Assembly (NCBI GenBank): GCA_043719385.1 | Contig: JAYSTY010000175.1 | Coordinates: 1-21,401, forward strand | Length of the DNA: 21,401 bases | Origin: JAFDVL01 sp043719385 | Lineage (GTDB): Bacteria > Acidobacteriota > Blastocatellia > RBC074 | Direction: 5' to 3' | Shown here: positions 7,305-13,806 of the stretch, piece by piece | Layout of the letters: every line of letters begins with the position of its first letter | Numbering within the stretch: position 1 is the stretch's first letter | Notes under the pieces: generated by a model | Databases searched by the model: none | What the model saw: the letters and a program-made list of their open reading frames with translations, nothing else | What the model was told of the DNA's origin: nothing | Program-made: the position numbers and the translations under genes

Positions 7305-7338
7305 TAAAAGCAAAAGGGAAGAGTACCAAACTCTTCCC
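7305..7338 (-). terminator. Intrinsic terminator after the PATAN/DUF4388-like gene
   Basis: Minus strand: GGGAAGAGT (7338-7330), loop of 5, ACTCTTCCC (7324-7316), then TTTTGCTTTTA. A perfect 9-bp stem with U-tract, 29 bp after the stop codon of the gene at 7367 and just ahead of the next gene's ribosome binding site, so the two minus-strand genes are separate transcripts. Confidence 0.8.
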
Positions 7339-7366
7339 CCTTCGCAATAGCTGACTAAATTGCAGT

Positions 7367-8800
7367 TTAGTGCTGACAGATTTTCTCGGTCAGGCTGCCC
7401 AGATTAAAGCGGCGAATATCGTTGGCCTGCGCCTGTTCGATTTTGCGCAATTCCTCGGCGATATAATCACGGACGCGACCATTTGACGAGTAAATCAAAT
7501 CCTCGACCATCTGGCGCAGGGCTTCGGTTAAGCCCGTAGCAAATTCATTTGGTTGCGCTGTGCCGACAAAAACAATTTCCTTTTCCTGATATTCAAATTC
7601 AGCGGCGAACGGATCAAGGAACGGATAGCGTTCAGTGACCGCGAGCAGTCCGGCGCGTAAGGCGGTCGGGAATGAACTGCCACGTCCGGCGACCGACATC
7701 CCACGTTCGACGGCGGCGACAACCTGGCTCATCAGGCTCATCAAATCGCGCATATCGTTACCTGTTTTGGGGGGTTCCGGCAGCGGCGCCGGTGTGATCT
7801 GGGCGGCTGAAACAGAGGACATTGTTGCCGTCGCAGCATTGGCTGATGAAACGGTGACACGGCTCGGTGGTTCAACTTCCACCACATCCAGAACATCTTC
7901 AAAAACCGCTGGTTTGAGCTTCGACTCAGCCACTTTAACTTCAGTCGGCGCGGTTTCAGGGCGCCCACCTGATGGTAGGAGCGATTCGTAATAGGGAACA
8001 GCCGGAGCCGGCGCTGTGGCCACGGTTGCAGTTGCCGGAGCAGCCTGCGAAGTTGGCGTGATAACCGTTTGCGGCGCTGCCTGAACTGCCACAGGAGTTG
8101 CAGGTTCAGCCACTGTCACAGTTGATTCGGATAATGGTTGCGGTGTGGCCTGAGTTACCAGGCGATTTATGCTGGCTTCGACATCACGGTCATCAATTTT
8201 TGGGAGCGCCGCTGCACTTGCCTTGCGAAAGACACTGTAAGTTGCAATCTCGTTATCGCTGTCTTTCGTCAGGCGACTGAAAGCATCTGCGCCCAGTAAA
8301 TGATCGTCGCCAATCGAGCAGGAAGCTTCGACAGTCTCACCATCCACGTAAATCAAGCCGCGTTCATTTTTGCTTTCATTAAAGACTAAATTGATGAAAT
8401 AAGTTTTCTTTTCGCTGGCCAGTTTCTTTACCAGCTTGCCCAGATTGGCCCAATCGCTGGTTAAGTTTTCATACACGGCTTCACCGTCGGCGATGCCGGC
8501 TAATGTTTGGACGATTTCTTTTTGCAGGTGATAAACGGAAATTGTTCCTTTGCTTTGTTGCGAGAGGCGGACAAGTTGTTCCTGCACCGCAACTCCGGCG
8601 CGGCGATTTTGCTCGGTGATTTCTGCGGCATTAATTACCTGTCCGTCCAGAATAAACAGGAAGCCACTGGTTTGAGGAAAATTCAGTAACACGTAGCCAC
8701 TGAAATTATCCGACTTTAGCTCTTCAAGAAGCCCTTCCATGCGCACAAATGAAGTGCTGAGCTTCTCGTGCATTGGCTTACCTTTGGGAATATAGTACAT
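7367..8800 (-). CDS. Unrecognised cytoplasmic protein with two PATAN/DUF4388-like domains and a conserved C-terminal domain
   Basis: A 477-residue soluble protein without signal peptide or membrane segments. Residues about 20-110 (LLEELKSDNFSGYVLL ... GFLFILDGQVINAAE) resemble the PATAN/DUF4388 fold of signalling proteins. Residues about 117-193 (LVKKLASEKKTYFINLVF ... GLIYVDGETVEASC) repeat the same plan, so the N-terminal half looks like a tandem duplication. A Pro/Ala/Thr/Val-rich linker (about 215-345) follows, then a well-structured C-terminal domain (347-477: RDLMSLMSQVVAAVERG, YPFLDPFAAEFEYQ, ALRQMVEDLIYSS). No catalytic motif is seen. The ATG at 8800 has AGAGAG just upstream; a second ATG (codon 10, at 8773) has AAGG upstream and is nearly as good. 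A strong promoter-like site lies 150 bp away. Likely a signalling or scaffold protein; this is inference. Confidence 0.75.
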   Translation of the reverse strand: MYYIPKGKPMHEKLSTSFVRMEGLLEELKSDNFSGYVLLNFPQTSGFLFILDGQVINAAEITEQNRRAGVAVQEQLVRLSQQSKGTISVYHLQKEIVQTLAGIADGEAVYENLTSDWANLGKLVKKLASEKKTYFINLVFNESKNERGLIYVDGETVEASCSIGDDHLLGADAFSRLTKDSDNEIATYSVFRKASAAALPKIDDRDVEASINRLVTQATPQPLSESTVTVAEPATPVAVQAAPQTVITPTSQAAPATATVATAPAPAVPYYESLLPSGGRPETAPTEVKVAESKLKPAVFEDVLDVVEVEPPSRVTVSSANAATATMSSVSAAQITPAPLPEPPKTGNDMRDLMSLMSQVVAAVERGMSVAGRGSSFPTALRAGLLAVTERYPFLDPFAAEFEYQEKEIVFVGTAQPNEFATGLTEALRQMVEDLIYSSNGRVRDYIAEELRKIEQAQANDIRRFNLGSLTEKICQH

Positions 8801-9118
8801 AAGCTCTCTCTTTTTTTTACAAGTTAAGGATGATGGACTGATTTAGCCCAGTGACGCTCTGGACCCTGAAAGCGCCGGGGACGAGTAATAAGATAAAAAC
8901 AACTGAAGCTACGGGGGTGAGTTGATATTTGCTAAACGTCAGCAAACAAGGCGGAGTCTAGCAAAGTCATTAGCTCAAGTCAATCAACTCTTTGATACGC
9001 GTAGGGTTGTGGTTGTGCCGATTTAACGGCGATGGTCAGTAAGCTCAATCGTTTCAACTATGAAGAAAATTTTCAGCGAGTTTTTTCAGCTTCGGAGTTA
9101 ATAGAAAAACCTGACAGA
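8801..9118. other. Intergenic region between arsC and the PATAN-like gene
   Basis: A 318-bp gap between the arsC stop and the start of the next minus-strand gene. It holds the promoter listed at 8955-8983 and a leader of about 150 bases after it. I see no ORF with coding character and no strong terminator after arsC; only a short GCCG-N6-CGGC hairpin near 9018-9031. Confidence 0.6.
8955..8983 (-). promoter_or_regulatory. Sigma-70-like promoter of the PATAN/DUF4388-like gene
   Basis: Minus strand: TTGACT (8983-8978), 17-bp spacer, TAGACT (8960-8955). Its -10 box is identical to that proposed for the acyl-CoA dehydrogenase. It predicts a 5' leader of about 150 bases. Confidence 0.5.
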
Positions 9119-9547
9119 CTATGTTTTTGCCTGTGTGATAAAGCTTTCAACCCAGGCACGAATTTCATCCCGCACACGCCGGAAAATTGCCAGGCGGAAC
9201 TCTTCAGAACCGACCCCCAACGCGGGAGGGTCTTCAAAACTTTGATGAATTCGCTGCGTCTGACCAGGAAACACAGGGCAAATTTCATTCGCATGATCGC
9301 AGACGGTGATGACGTAATCAAATTCCTGACCGCTAAATTCTTCGACGTTTTTGGAGCGCTGCCCGGAAATATCAAGGCCGATTTCGCGCATCGCCTGAAT
9401 CGCTTCGAGGCGCACGGAACTGGCTTTGGTTCCCGCGCTGAACACTGCAAAATTTTCTCCGCCATCGTGCCGCAAAATTCCTTCCGCCATTTGGCTGCGG
9501 GCGGAATTTCCGGTGCAGAGAATTAAGACTCGTAGCTTCTGCTTCAC
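9119..9547 (-). CDS. arsC: Arsenate reductase ArsC, thioredoxin-coupled low-molecular-weight phosphatase type
   Basis: Cytoplasmic enzyme of 142 residues that reduces arsenate to arsenite through a cysteine relay renewed by thioredoxin. The P-loop CTGNSARS (C11, R17; CX5R) binds the oxyanion. The two resolving cysteines lie in VITVCDHANEICPVFPG (C83 and C90), matching the Cys10/Cys82/Cys89 plan of the Staphylococcus enzyme, and D106 in FEDPP is the general acid. The start is a GTG at 9547, which overlaps the arsI stop in GTGA (4 bp); no ATG is available before the P-loop, so coupling to arsI is likely. It is the second gene of the arsI-arsC operon under the ArsR-type operators. No arsenite exporter follows in the window. 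Confidence 0.95.
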   Translation of the reverse strand: MKQKLRVLILCTGNSARSQMAEGILRHDGGENFAVFSAGTKASSVRLEAIQAMREIGLDISGQRSKNVEEFSGQEFDYVITVCDHANEICPVFPGQTQRIHQSFEDPPALGVGSEEFRLAIFRRVRDEIRAWVESFITQAKT

Positions 9548-10011
9548 GCCTTGCAGCTCCCGAGTTGAACTAACCCCGCAGTCGGAGTACAGCAGGAAGC
9601 ATTGTTGTCGGCGGCTTCCGGCAGGTTATCTTCGAGCACAACAAAAACTTCCCACTCGTTGCCGTCAGGATCGTTAACCCAGGTTTTGTCCTGCACGGCA
9701 TAACAACAACTGGTCTGCATTTCGTCGCGGGTGTCAAGCCCTCCCTGCACCCATTTTTCGCGCATCGCCAATACGTCTTCCGTCGTGGCAACCTGAATTC
9801 CTAAATGCGAAAGAGCGCCGCGTTCATTGACGGGATTTTCATTCAATGACAAATTCAACGGCGGATTTTGCACGTCGAATTTAGCGTAGCCGGTGCGCAC
9901 TTTACTCGGCTCAATGCCCAGCATTTTTTGATAAAATTCTGTACTGCGCTTAATGTTTCTGACATTCAGCGCGACATGTGGCTTCAAAGTTTTGACAATA
10001 GTTTCTGACAT
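9544..10011 (-). CDS. arsI: ArsI, organoarsenical carbon-arsenic lyase (VOC fold)
   Basis: Type I extradiol-dioxygenase-like (vicinal oxygen chelate) enzyme, 155 residues, that cleaves trivalent methylarsenite or aromatic arsenicals to arsenite using Fe(II) and oxygen. Seen: paired VOC modules beginning KPHVALNVRN and LSHLGIQVAT; the iron ligands H12, H69 and E121 (NEWEVFVVL); the substrate-binding cysteine pair C102/C103 in QTSCCYAVQDKTWV; and a cysteine-bearing tail (SCCTPT, GSC) common in this family. The CCYAVQDK block separates it from plain glyoxalases; the same family has also been annotated as cadmium-induced protein CadI. GGAG lies 9 bases ahead of the ATG. First gene of the operon, overlapping arsC by 4 bp, divergent from arsR. 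Expected regulation: induced by trivalent arsenicals through ArsR. Confidence 0.92.
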   Translation of the reverse strand: MSETIVKTLKPHVALNVRNIKRSTEFYQKMLGIEPSKVRTGYAKFDVQNPPLNLSLNENPVNERGALSHLGIQVATTEDVLAMREKWVQGGLDTRDEMQTSCCYAVQDKTWVNDPDGNEWEVFVVLEDNLPEAADNNASCCTPTAGLVQLGSCKA

Positions 10012-10029
10012 AATTACGATCTCCTTTTT

Positions 10030-10053
10030 ACATATTCGCTTTTGCGAATGTGT
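10030..10053. promoter_or_regulatory. ArsR operator-like site 1
   Basis: A near-perfect 24-bp dyad: ACATATTCGC, TTTT, GCGAATGTGT (nine of ten pairs match). It sits just downstream of the arsI -10 box, covering the expected transcription start, where a bound ArsR dimer would block arsI-arsC expression. Confidence 0.75.
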
Positions 10054-10055
10054 GG

Positions 10056-10084
10056 ATTTTAGTTGCTGTCTACATATCTGTCAA
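10056..10084 (-). promoter_or_regulatory. arsI-arsC promoter
   Basis: Minus strand: consensus -35 TTGACA (10084-10079), 17-bp spacer, -10 TAAAAT (10061-10056). The -35 box lies inside operator-like site 2 and site 1 begins just after the -10 box, a classic arrangement for repression. Confidence 0.75.
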
Positions 10085-10095
10085 TGCGAATATGT
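10072..10095. promoter_or_regulatory. ArsR operator-like site 2
   Basis: Second 24-bp site with the same ends and right half as site 1: ACATATCTGT, CAAT, GCGAATATGT. The left half has drifted, so only the outer six bases stay symmetric. It overlaps the arsI -35 box and lies just upstream of the arsR start, so it may also give arsR autoregulation. Confidence 0.65.
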
Positions 10096-10117
10096 GAATT
10101 GTGCTAAAATATTTTTT

Positions 10118-10522
10118 ATGAGTAAAACGGCGCGGAAATTTGATCTGGAAAAATTCTTTCTGGCTTTGGCGGATCGCAATCGCCTGCGTCTTTTGCATCT
10201 CATGGGAGACGATGAAGTTTGTGTCTGTTTTTTTGTGGAGATTTTGCAGATGCCGCAGCCGAAAGTTTCTCGCCACCTGGCATATTTGCGCCGCGCTGGC
10301 ATTGTAGATGCACGACGCGAAGGGAAATGGATTCATTATCGAATGGTGTTGCCAGAGGATGACCATGCCGTGCGCGTTTTGACTGAAGTTCGCAGTTGGA
10401 TTTCCAGCGATCAGGAAATGCAGCGGGATCGCCAGCGTTTAGTGAAGGTCTGTTGCGCCCCGCAGATGCCTGTGGCCTTGCAAGGTGCGCCGCGTCCGGC
10501 TAGTGTTTCGGTTTCGCGTTGA
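10118..10522 (+). CDS. arsR: ArsR-family arsenical-responsive repressor
   Basis: Winged-helix repressor of 134 residues. Order: N-terminal helix (FDLEKFFLALADRNRLRLL), metal site CVC (C35, C37) at the start of the recognition helix region, DNA-reading helix QPKVSRHLAYLRRAGIV, wing ARREGKWIHYRM, then a dimerisation helix with a Cys pair (C112/C113, VKVCCAP). E. coli ArsR has CVCDLC; here the third cysteine is phenylalanine/valine territory, so the arsenic site may use only two N-terminal thiols, or the C-terminal pair. The ATG at 10118 is chosen because homology starts there; the frame is open upstream but runs through the operators. There is no ribosome binding site and TAAAAT lies 7 bases ahead of the ATG, so the message may be leaderless. 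Divergent from arsI-arsC, whose promoter it presumably controls. Confidence 0.92.
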   Translation: MSKTARKFDLEKFFLALADRNRLRLLHLMGDDEVCVCFFVEILQMPQPKVSRHLAYLRRAGIVDARREGKWIHYRMVLPEDDHAVRVLTEVRSWISSDQEMQRDRQRLVKVCCAPQMPVALQGAPRPASVSVSR

Positions 10523-10558
10523 CATTGCAATCCATGGTTTTTCTCTAATCTCAAACCT

Positions 10559-11035
10559 ATGCCGAAAAAATATTGGTTAATGAAATCGGAACCGGAATCA
10601 TTTTCGATTCATGATTTAGCGGAAGCTCCGAACCAGACGACGTGCTGGGATGGCGTGCGAAATTACCAGGCGCGGAATTTTATGCGCGACATGAAAGTCG
10701 GCGAATTAGCCTTTTTCTATCACAGTAACGCGAATCCTCCTGCGATTGCAGGCATCATCGAAATTGTCCGCGCCGCTTATCCCGATCATACGGCTTTTGA
10801 CCCTGACGATCATCACTACGACCCCAAAAGTTTGCCTACCAAACCAACGTGGGACATGGTAGATGTGAAATTTGTCAGCGCCTTTGAAACCCCGCTTTCA
10901 TTGAATGAATTGCGGGAAAATTCTAAACTACAGGCAATGGAATTACTCCGCACAGGCTCACGACTTTCCGTGCAGCCGGTGCGAGCAAACGAATGGAAAA
11001 CCATTCTTCAACTTAACTCGAAAAGGAAATTATGA
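10559..11035 (+). CDS. EVE-domain protein (PUA-like fold)
   Basis: A 158-residue cytoplasmic protein made of a single EVE domain, a PUA-like fold that in relatives binds modified bases in DNA or RNA (the human THYN1 group and bacterial homologues). Seen: N-terminal strand KKYWLMKSEPESFS, the loop CWDGVRNYQARNFMRDM, GELAFFYHSN followed by AIAGIIEIV, and the WDMVDVKFV strand, in the usual order and with full family length. In bacteria such proteins are sometimes placed near restriction or modification genes; none is visible here. It begins 36 bp after arsR, so it could be read through from arsR, but no functional link to arsenic is evident. Its TGA overlaps the next gene's ATG (ATGA), so the pair is probably coupled. 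Confidence 0.9.
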   Translation: MPKKYWLMKSEPESFSIHDLAEAPNQTTCWDGVRNYQARNFMRDMKVGELAFFYHSNANPPAIAGIIEIVRAAYPDHTAFDPDDHHYDPKSLPTKPTWDMVDVKFVSAFETPLSLNELRENSKLQAMELLRTGSRLSVQPVRANEWKTILQLNSKRKL

Positions 11036-11691
11036 CTACAAATTCAGTTCCCCAAAAACCCCGATTGGCTTTACTCTTCGCCCTGATCTGTTTGCTGGTT
11101 TCGTTCTCGGCAAATGCCCAGACGCCCGCCGCCGCAAAGGTTACGCTGACCAAACAGGAACGCGCCGACGCCCTCAAATATCTGGAAGACACGCGCAAGA
11201 AATTCCTGGCTTCAGTCAAAGGTTTGAGCGAAGAGCAATGGAAATTTAAATCCGCGCCAGATCGCTGGTCAGTTGCCGAAGTCGCCGAACATATTGCGCT
11301 GAGCGAAGATATGCTCTTCGGAGTTGCCACGGTGCAAGCAATGAAATCACCCGCCACGCCAGAGAAAAAAGAGGCCTCGAAAGCTAAAGATGCAACATTG
11401 CTCAAGATGGTCACTAACCGCTCAACCAAAGCGCAAGCGCCAGAGCAATTAAAGCCGAAAAATAAATGGGCTACACAATCTGAATTAGTCAAAGCCTTCA
11501 ACGCGAGCCGCGATAAAACGAAAAATTTTGTGAAGACTACACAGGAAGATATGCGCGCTCATTTTTTGCCGCATCCGCTTTTAAAAGAGCTTGATGCCTA
11601 TCAATGGTTGCTACTATTGGCAAGCCACAGCGAACGGCATACGCTGCAAATTTTGGAGGTCAAAGCCGATCCGAATTTCCCGAAAAAATAA
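11032..11691 (+). CDS. Exported DinB-superfamily protein
   Basis: A 219-residue protein with a signal peptide (hydrophobic LALLFALICLLVSFS, cleavage near ANA-Q at 29/30) followed by a DinB_2-type helical bundle. The metal-binding histidines are H87 (AEVAEHIALSE), H199 and H203 (LASHSERHTLQI), the standard triad. The motif LSEEQWKFKSAPDRWSVAE before H87 is typical of DinB_2 proteins. An insertion rich in Lys and Ala (about 106-146) enlarges the loop between helices. AAGGA precedes the ATG, which overlaps the EVE gene stop by 4 bp. Function is unknown; relatives act as thiol transferases, but those are cytoplasmic, so an exported copy must do something different or use a periplasmic thiol. Followed by a long hairpin at 11700. 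Confidence 0.85.
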   Translation: MTTNSVPQKPRLALLFALICLLVSFSANAQTPAAAKVTLTKQERADALKYLEDTRKKFLASVKGLSEEQWKFKSAPDRWSVAEVAEHIALSEDMLFGVATVQAMKSPATPEKKEASKAKDATLLKMVTNRSTKAQAPEQLKPKNKWATQSELVKAFNASRDKTKNFVKTTQEDMRAHFLPHPLLKELDAYQWLLLLASHSERHTLQILEVKADPNFPKK

Positions 11692-11699
11692 AAATAAAA

Positions 11700-11763
11700 A
11701 TGCAGAAGCCCACACGCAGTAAGGGCGTCATACGGCACACTTACTGCGTGCGCGTTTCTGCAT
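11700..11763. repeat. Long hairpin between two plus-strand genes
   Basis: Arms 11700-11723 and 11740-11763 match at 21 of 24 positions (ATGCAGAA...ACGCAGTAAG on the left; its complement on the right) around a 16-base loop. On the plus strand no U-tract follows. On the minus strand the hairpin is followed by three T-runs, but no minus-strand gene lies upstream. It may protect the end of the DinB message, attenuate read-through, or be a tiny MITE. Confidence 0.75.
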
Positions 11764-11786
11764 TCTCCCTCTTGAGTTCACCCAAA

Positions 11787-13142
11787 ATGAAATGTCTCTT
11801 AATTTTCATTACTGTTTTATTGGCAACCATTGCGAATGCGCAAACGCTCACCGAAAAGACTTTCAAATTTGACGCCGAAGCCGAAGCGATACTGAGCCTG
11901 AAAGCTTCTTCGCCTGGCGCTGACTGGGCGACAAAAGATGCAGAGGCTGCGGTTGTCACGCTCGAAGTGGACGGCAAATATAATCAGGATGTGATTCTTT
12001 TTGGCGGTGCAGGAAATTTTGAGTATCGCGTTCTGCTGGGAAAATTATCGTCGGGCGAACATCAATTACGTGTTGCGTTAAATTCTCCACAGTCCGCAAA
12101 AAATGCCAATAAAGCGGTTATCGCCGCCGCGACTATTACTCCAAATTTATCAGCCAACAAAATAGAAAATCTGGCGATGATTCACGCGCCGATTTTATAT
12201 GCACGTCCTGACACCGTCGGAAAATTCAGCGATGTACCGGTGCTGATGTGGTACGAAATTATTCACGAAGGCACAACGAACACGATTCGCTACAGCATCA
12301 TTTTCACCAATGAAGACGGCGGTACGCAGACGGCGGCATTGATGGCGCGGTGGGGAAGAGTGACCGACATTGAATGGATTTGTGAAATAAAATTTGATGA
12401 GCAGGGCAAAATTGTCAGCGAAGTTTTCCAGGGCACGAATCATCGCACGCTGCCTTTTGCAGGCCGCCACGAAGCGCAGCATCCTGTTTATATCGTGGCT
12501 TCGCGCAACAATAATTTTTCCGATCAATTGCCGGAAACACTGCCCGCCTTGCGCTTCGCACTCGCGCCTGTAGCCTTCGACACCGCACACAATTCACGCG
12601 AAGCGTTGATGGATCAAAATCCGTGGACGTATCGCCTGATGTACGATGAAATGTTGCGCGAAGGAAAAATTGCTAACGATGCAGAAGTGATCGGAGCCGC
12701 TGGACTCGGCATCAAAATGCTTGATCCGCGTCGCTATTTATATTTTGACGGTTCGTCTACAAACACGAATTCAGCGTTAAGCTTCGCCGTGAAATTAAAA
12801 GGCGACGCAAAATGGTACGCTTCAGATTTGGGGCAGAGTTATTTTCGCATTGATCGCAGCGGCTGGTTTCGCTCCACTGTGCGCCTGCCAAAAATCAACC
12901 ACACCAACCGAATTGAACAAATCGTAGTGCGCTGCGAAGCCCTGCCCGACACGCAAGCCCGCAAGCAGGATTTTAAACCAGAACCAACCTGCGCGATTGA
13001 GACGATCAATAAGATTTTTTTGCTGGATGAAAAATTTACGCCATCGGCTTCGATGCTATTGAAGGTGAAAAACACACCGTTGCGGTTTGGCGAAATGCTG
13101 GAAATTTTTCGCCGCGAAGCAACCCACGGAAAAGGGCGCTGA
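11787..13142 (+). CDS. Exported protein of unknown function
   Basis: A 451-residue protein I do not recognise. The start at 11787 is chosen because it opens a clean signal peptide (KCLLIFITVLLATIANA-Q, cleavage near 18); the frame is open upstream to 11604 but overlaps the DinB gene and runs through a hairpin. After the signal there is a beta-rich segment with LRVAL and alternating strands (about 20-120), then a central part with the segments MIHAPILYARPDTVGKFSDV, VPVLMWYEI and ARWGRVTDIEWICEI, a histidine-bearing NHRTLPFAGRHEAQHPVY stretch, and a C-terminal half with aromatic-rich YLYFDGSS and SYFRIDRSGWFRSTVRL. No classical catalytic motif or lipobox is evident. It is probably a soluble periplasmic or secreted protein. 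No obvious ribosome binding site. Separated from the DinB gene by a hairpin. Confidence 0.8.
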   Translation: MKCLLIFITVLLATIANAQTLTEKTFKFDAEAEAILSLKASSPGADWATKDAEAAVVTLEVDGKYNQDVILFGGAGNFEYRVLLGKLSSGEHQLRVALNSPQSAKNANKAVIAAATITPNLSANKIENLAMIHAPILYARPDTVGKFSDVPVLMWYEIIHEGTTNTIRYSIIFTNEDGGTQTAALMARWGRVTDIEWICEIKFDEQGKIVSEVFQGTNHRTLPFAGRHEAQHPVYIVASRNNNFSDQLPETLPALRFALAPVAFDTAHNSREALMDQNPWTYRLMYDEMLREGKIANDAEVIGAAGLGIKMLDPRRYLYFDGSSTNTNSALSFAVKLKGDAKWYASDLGQSYFRIDRSGWFRSTVRLPKINHTNRIEQIVVRCEALPDTQARKQDFKPEPTCAIETINKIFLLDEKFTPSASMLLKVKNTPLRFGEMLEIFRREATHGKGR

Positions 13143-13230
13143 GAAAAATCTCCCTGCTTGGTTTCGCTCGTGGAATTCTAATTGCGAATTGGCTGCCAGC
13201 GGCAAAATTTAAGGGGCCATATTTTGACCC

Positions 13231-13500
13231 CTGATTCTGCCTGATGCCCTAATTCGAGTCTGGCTCAAACCGAACGAAACCAAAACCGTGACGCTGACGA
13301 TTGACCCCGCTGTGTCAAACCATCCGCTCTCAAGTTGGGATACCGCGAAGCAGGCATAGACGATGAGCAGCGGTGATAACAAAGTGTCGGTGGGTAACTC
13401 GACTACGAACTTGATGCTGGCTGGTTCGTTCAAGGTTCGCGCTGCTTCTTCTTCGTCGCTGACTTTAGACGTGGATTTCAATCCACGGAAAGTAACATAG
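13231..13500 (+). pseudogene. C-terminal remnant of a glycoside hydrolase family 3 (beta-glucosidase-like) protein
   Basis: One plus-strand frame, opened by a TGA at 13225, reads RVWLKPNETKTVTLTIDP, VSNHPLSSWDTAKQA, then TAG (13357-13359), then SSGDNKVSVGNSTTNLMLAGSFKV and a tail to TAG at 13498. This matches the fibronectin III-like domain that ends family 3 glycoside hydrolases (LKPGETKTV ... WD ... G-x-Y-x-V-x-VG-x-S ... L-x-GSF). The TAG replaces the tryptophan expected after KQA. All of the catalytic barrel and the sandwich domain are missing. The minus-strand open frame here has no coding character. Family call is from motif recall and is moderately sure; that it is a fragment is clear. 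Confidence 0.65.
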
Positions 13501-13806
13501 CGATGCCCGCGTCACGTCAGTGACGCCTGAATTCAAGCTGACGCGACGCGGAGATTCGCCGCATTCTTCCAGGTGTTGAAACGCCTGGCTAAAATCAACC
13601 TTCGCATACGCGGCGAAGAAATAGCCAACTGAACGTATTGCCAGAAGATTTTATTTTTAGTTATGAGACTATGGCGGCCTAAGTCTTAGTTCGGCGTTTC
13701 TTGGTTGTTACCAAACGTCGGTAATTGTGTGCTAACTTTGCAACTTTAGGTGTTTGCGCAAGCTCTGGTTTTTACATCAACAATTTCTTTATAAGGACAT
13801 AGACAA
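13501..13806. other. Structured gap ahead of the SgcJ-like gene
   Basis: No gene seen. Three stems stand out: GCGTCAC-GTCA-GTGACGC (13509-13526); an outer perfect 8-bp stem TTCGCCGC (13555-13562) with GCGGCGAA (13610-13617); and, inside it, CCAGGTGT-TGAA-ACGCCTGG (13569-13588). A further TTGGT-TGTT-ACCAA hairpin lies at 13701-13714. This could be a dispersed repeat or a structured RNA; the last 90 bp presumably hold the promoter of the next gene, which I could not pin down. Confidence 0.6.

Noticed and set aside
9032..9526. Plus-strand open frame of 164 codons opposite arsC
   Set aside because: Shadow of arsC, which has all catalytic residues in the other strand.
9953..10117. Longer arsR start adding 55 residues
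   Set aside because: The extra codons read through the arsI start, the operators and the promoter; ArsR homology begins at 10118.
11604..11786. Longer start for the 451-residue exported protein
   Set aside because: It would overlap the DinB gene and the hairpin and bury the signal peptide.
13209..13481. Minus-strand 90-codon open frame over the GH3 remnant
   Set aside because: The plus strand carries recognisable GH3 C-terminal motifs; the minus-strand reading has none.
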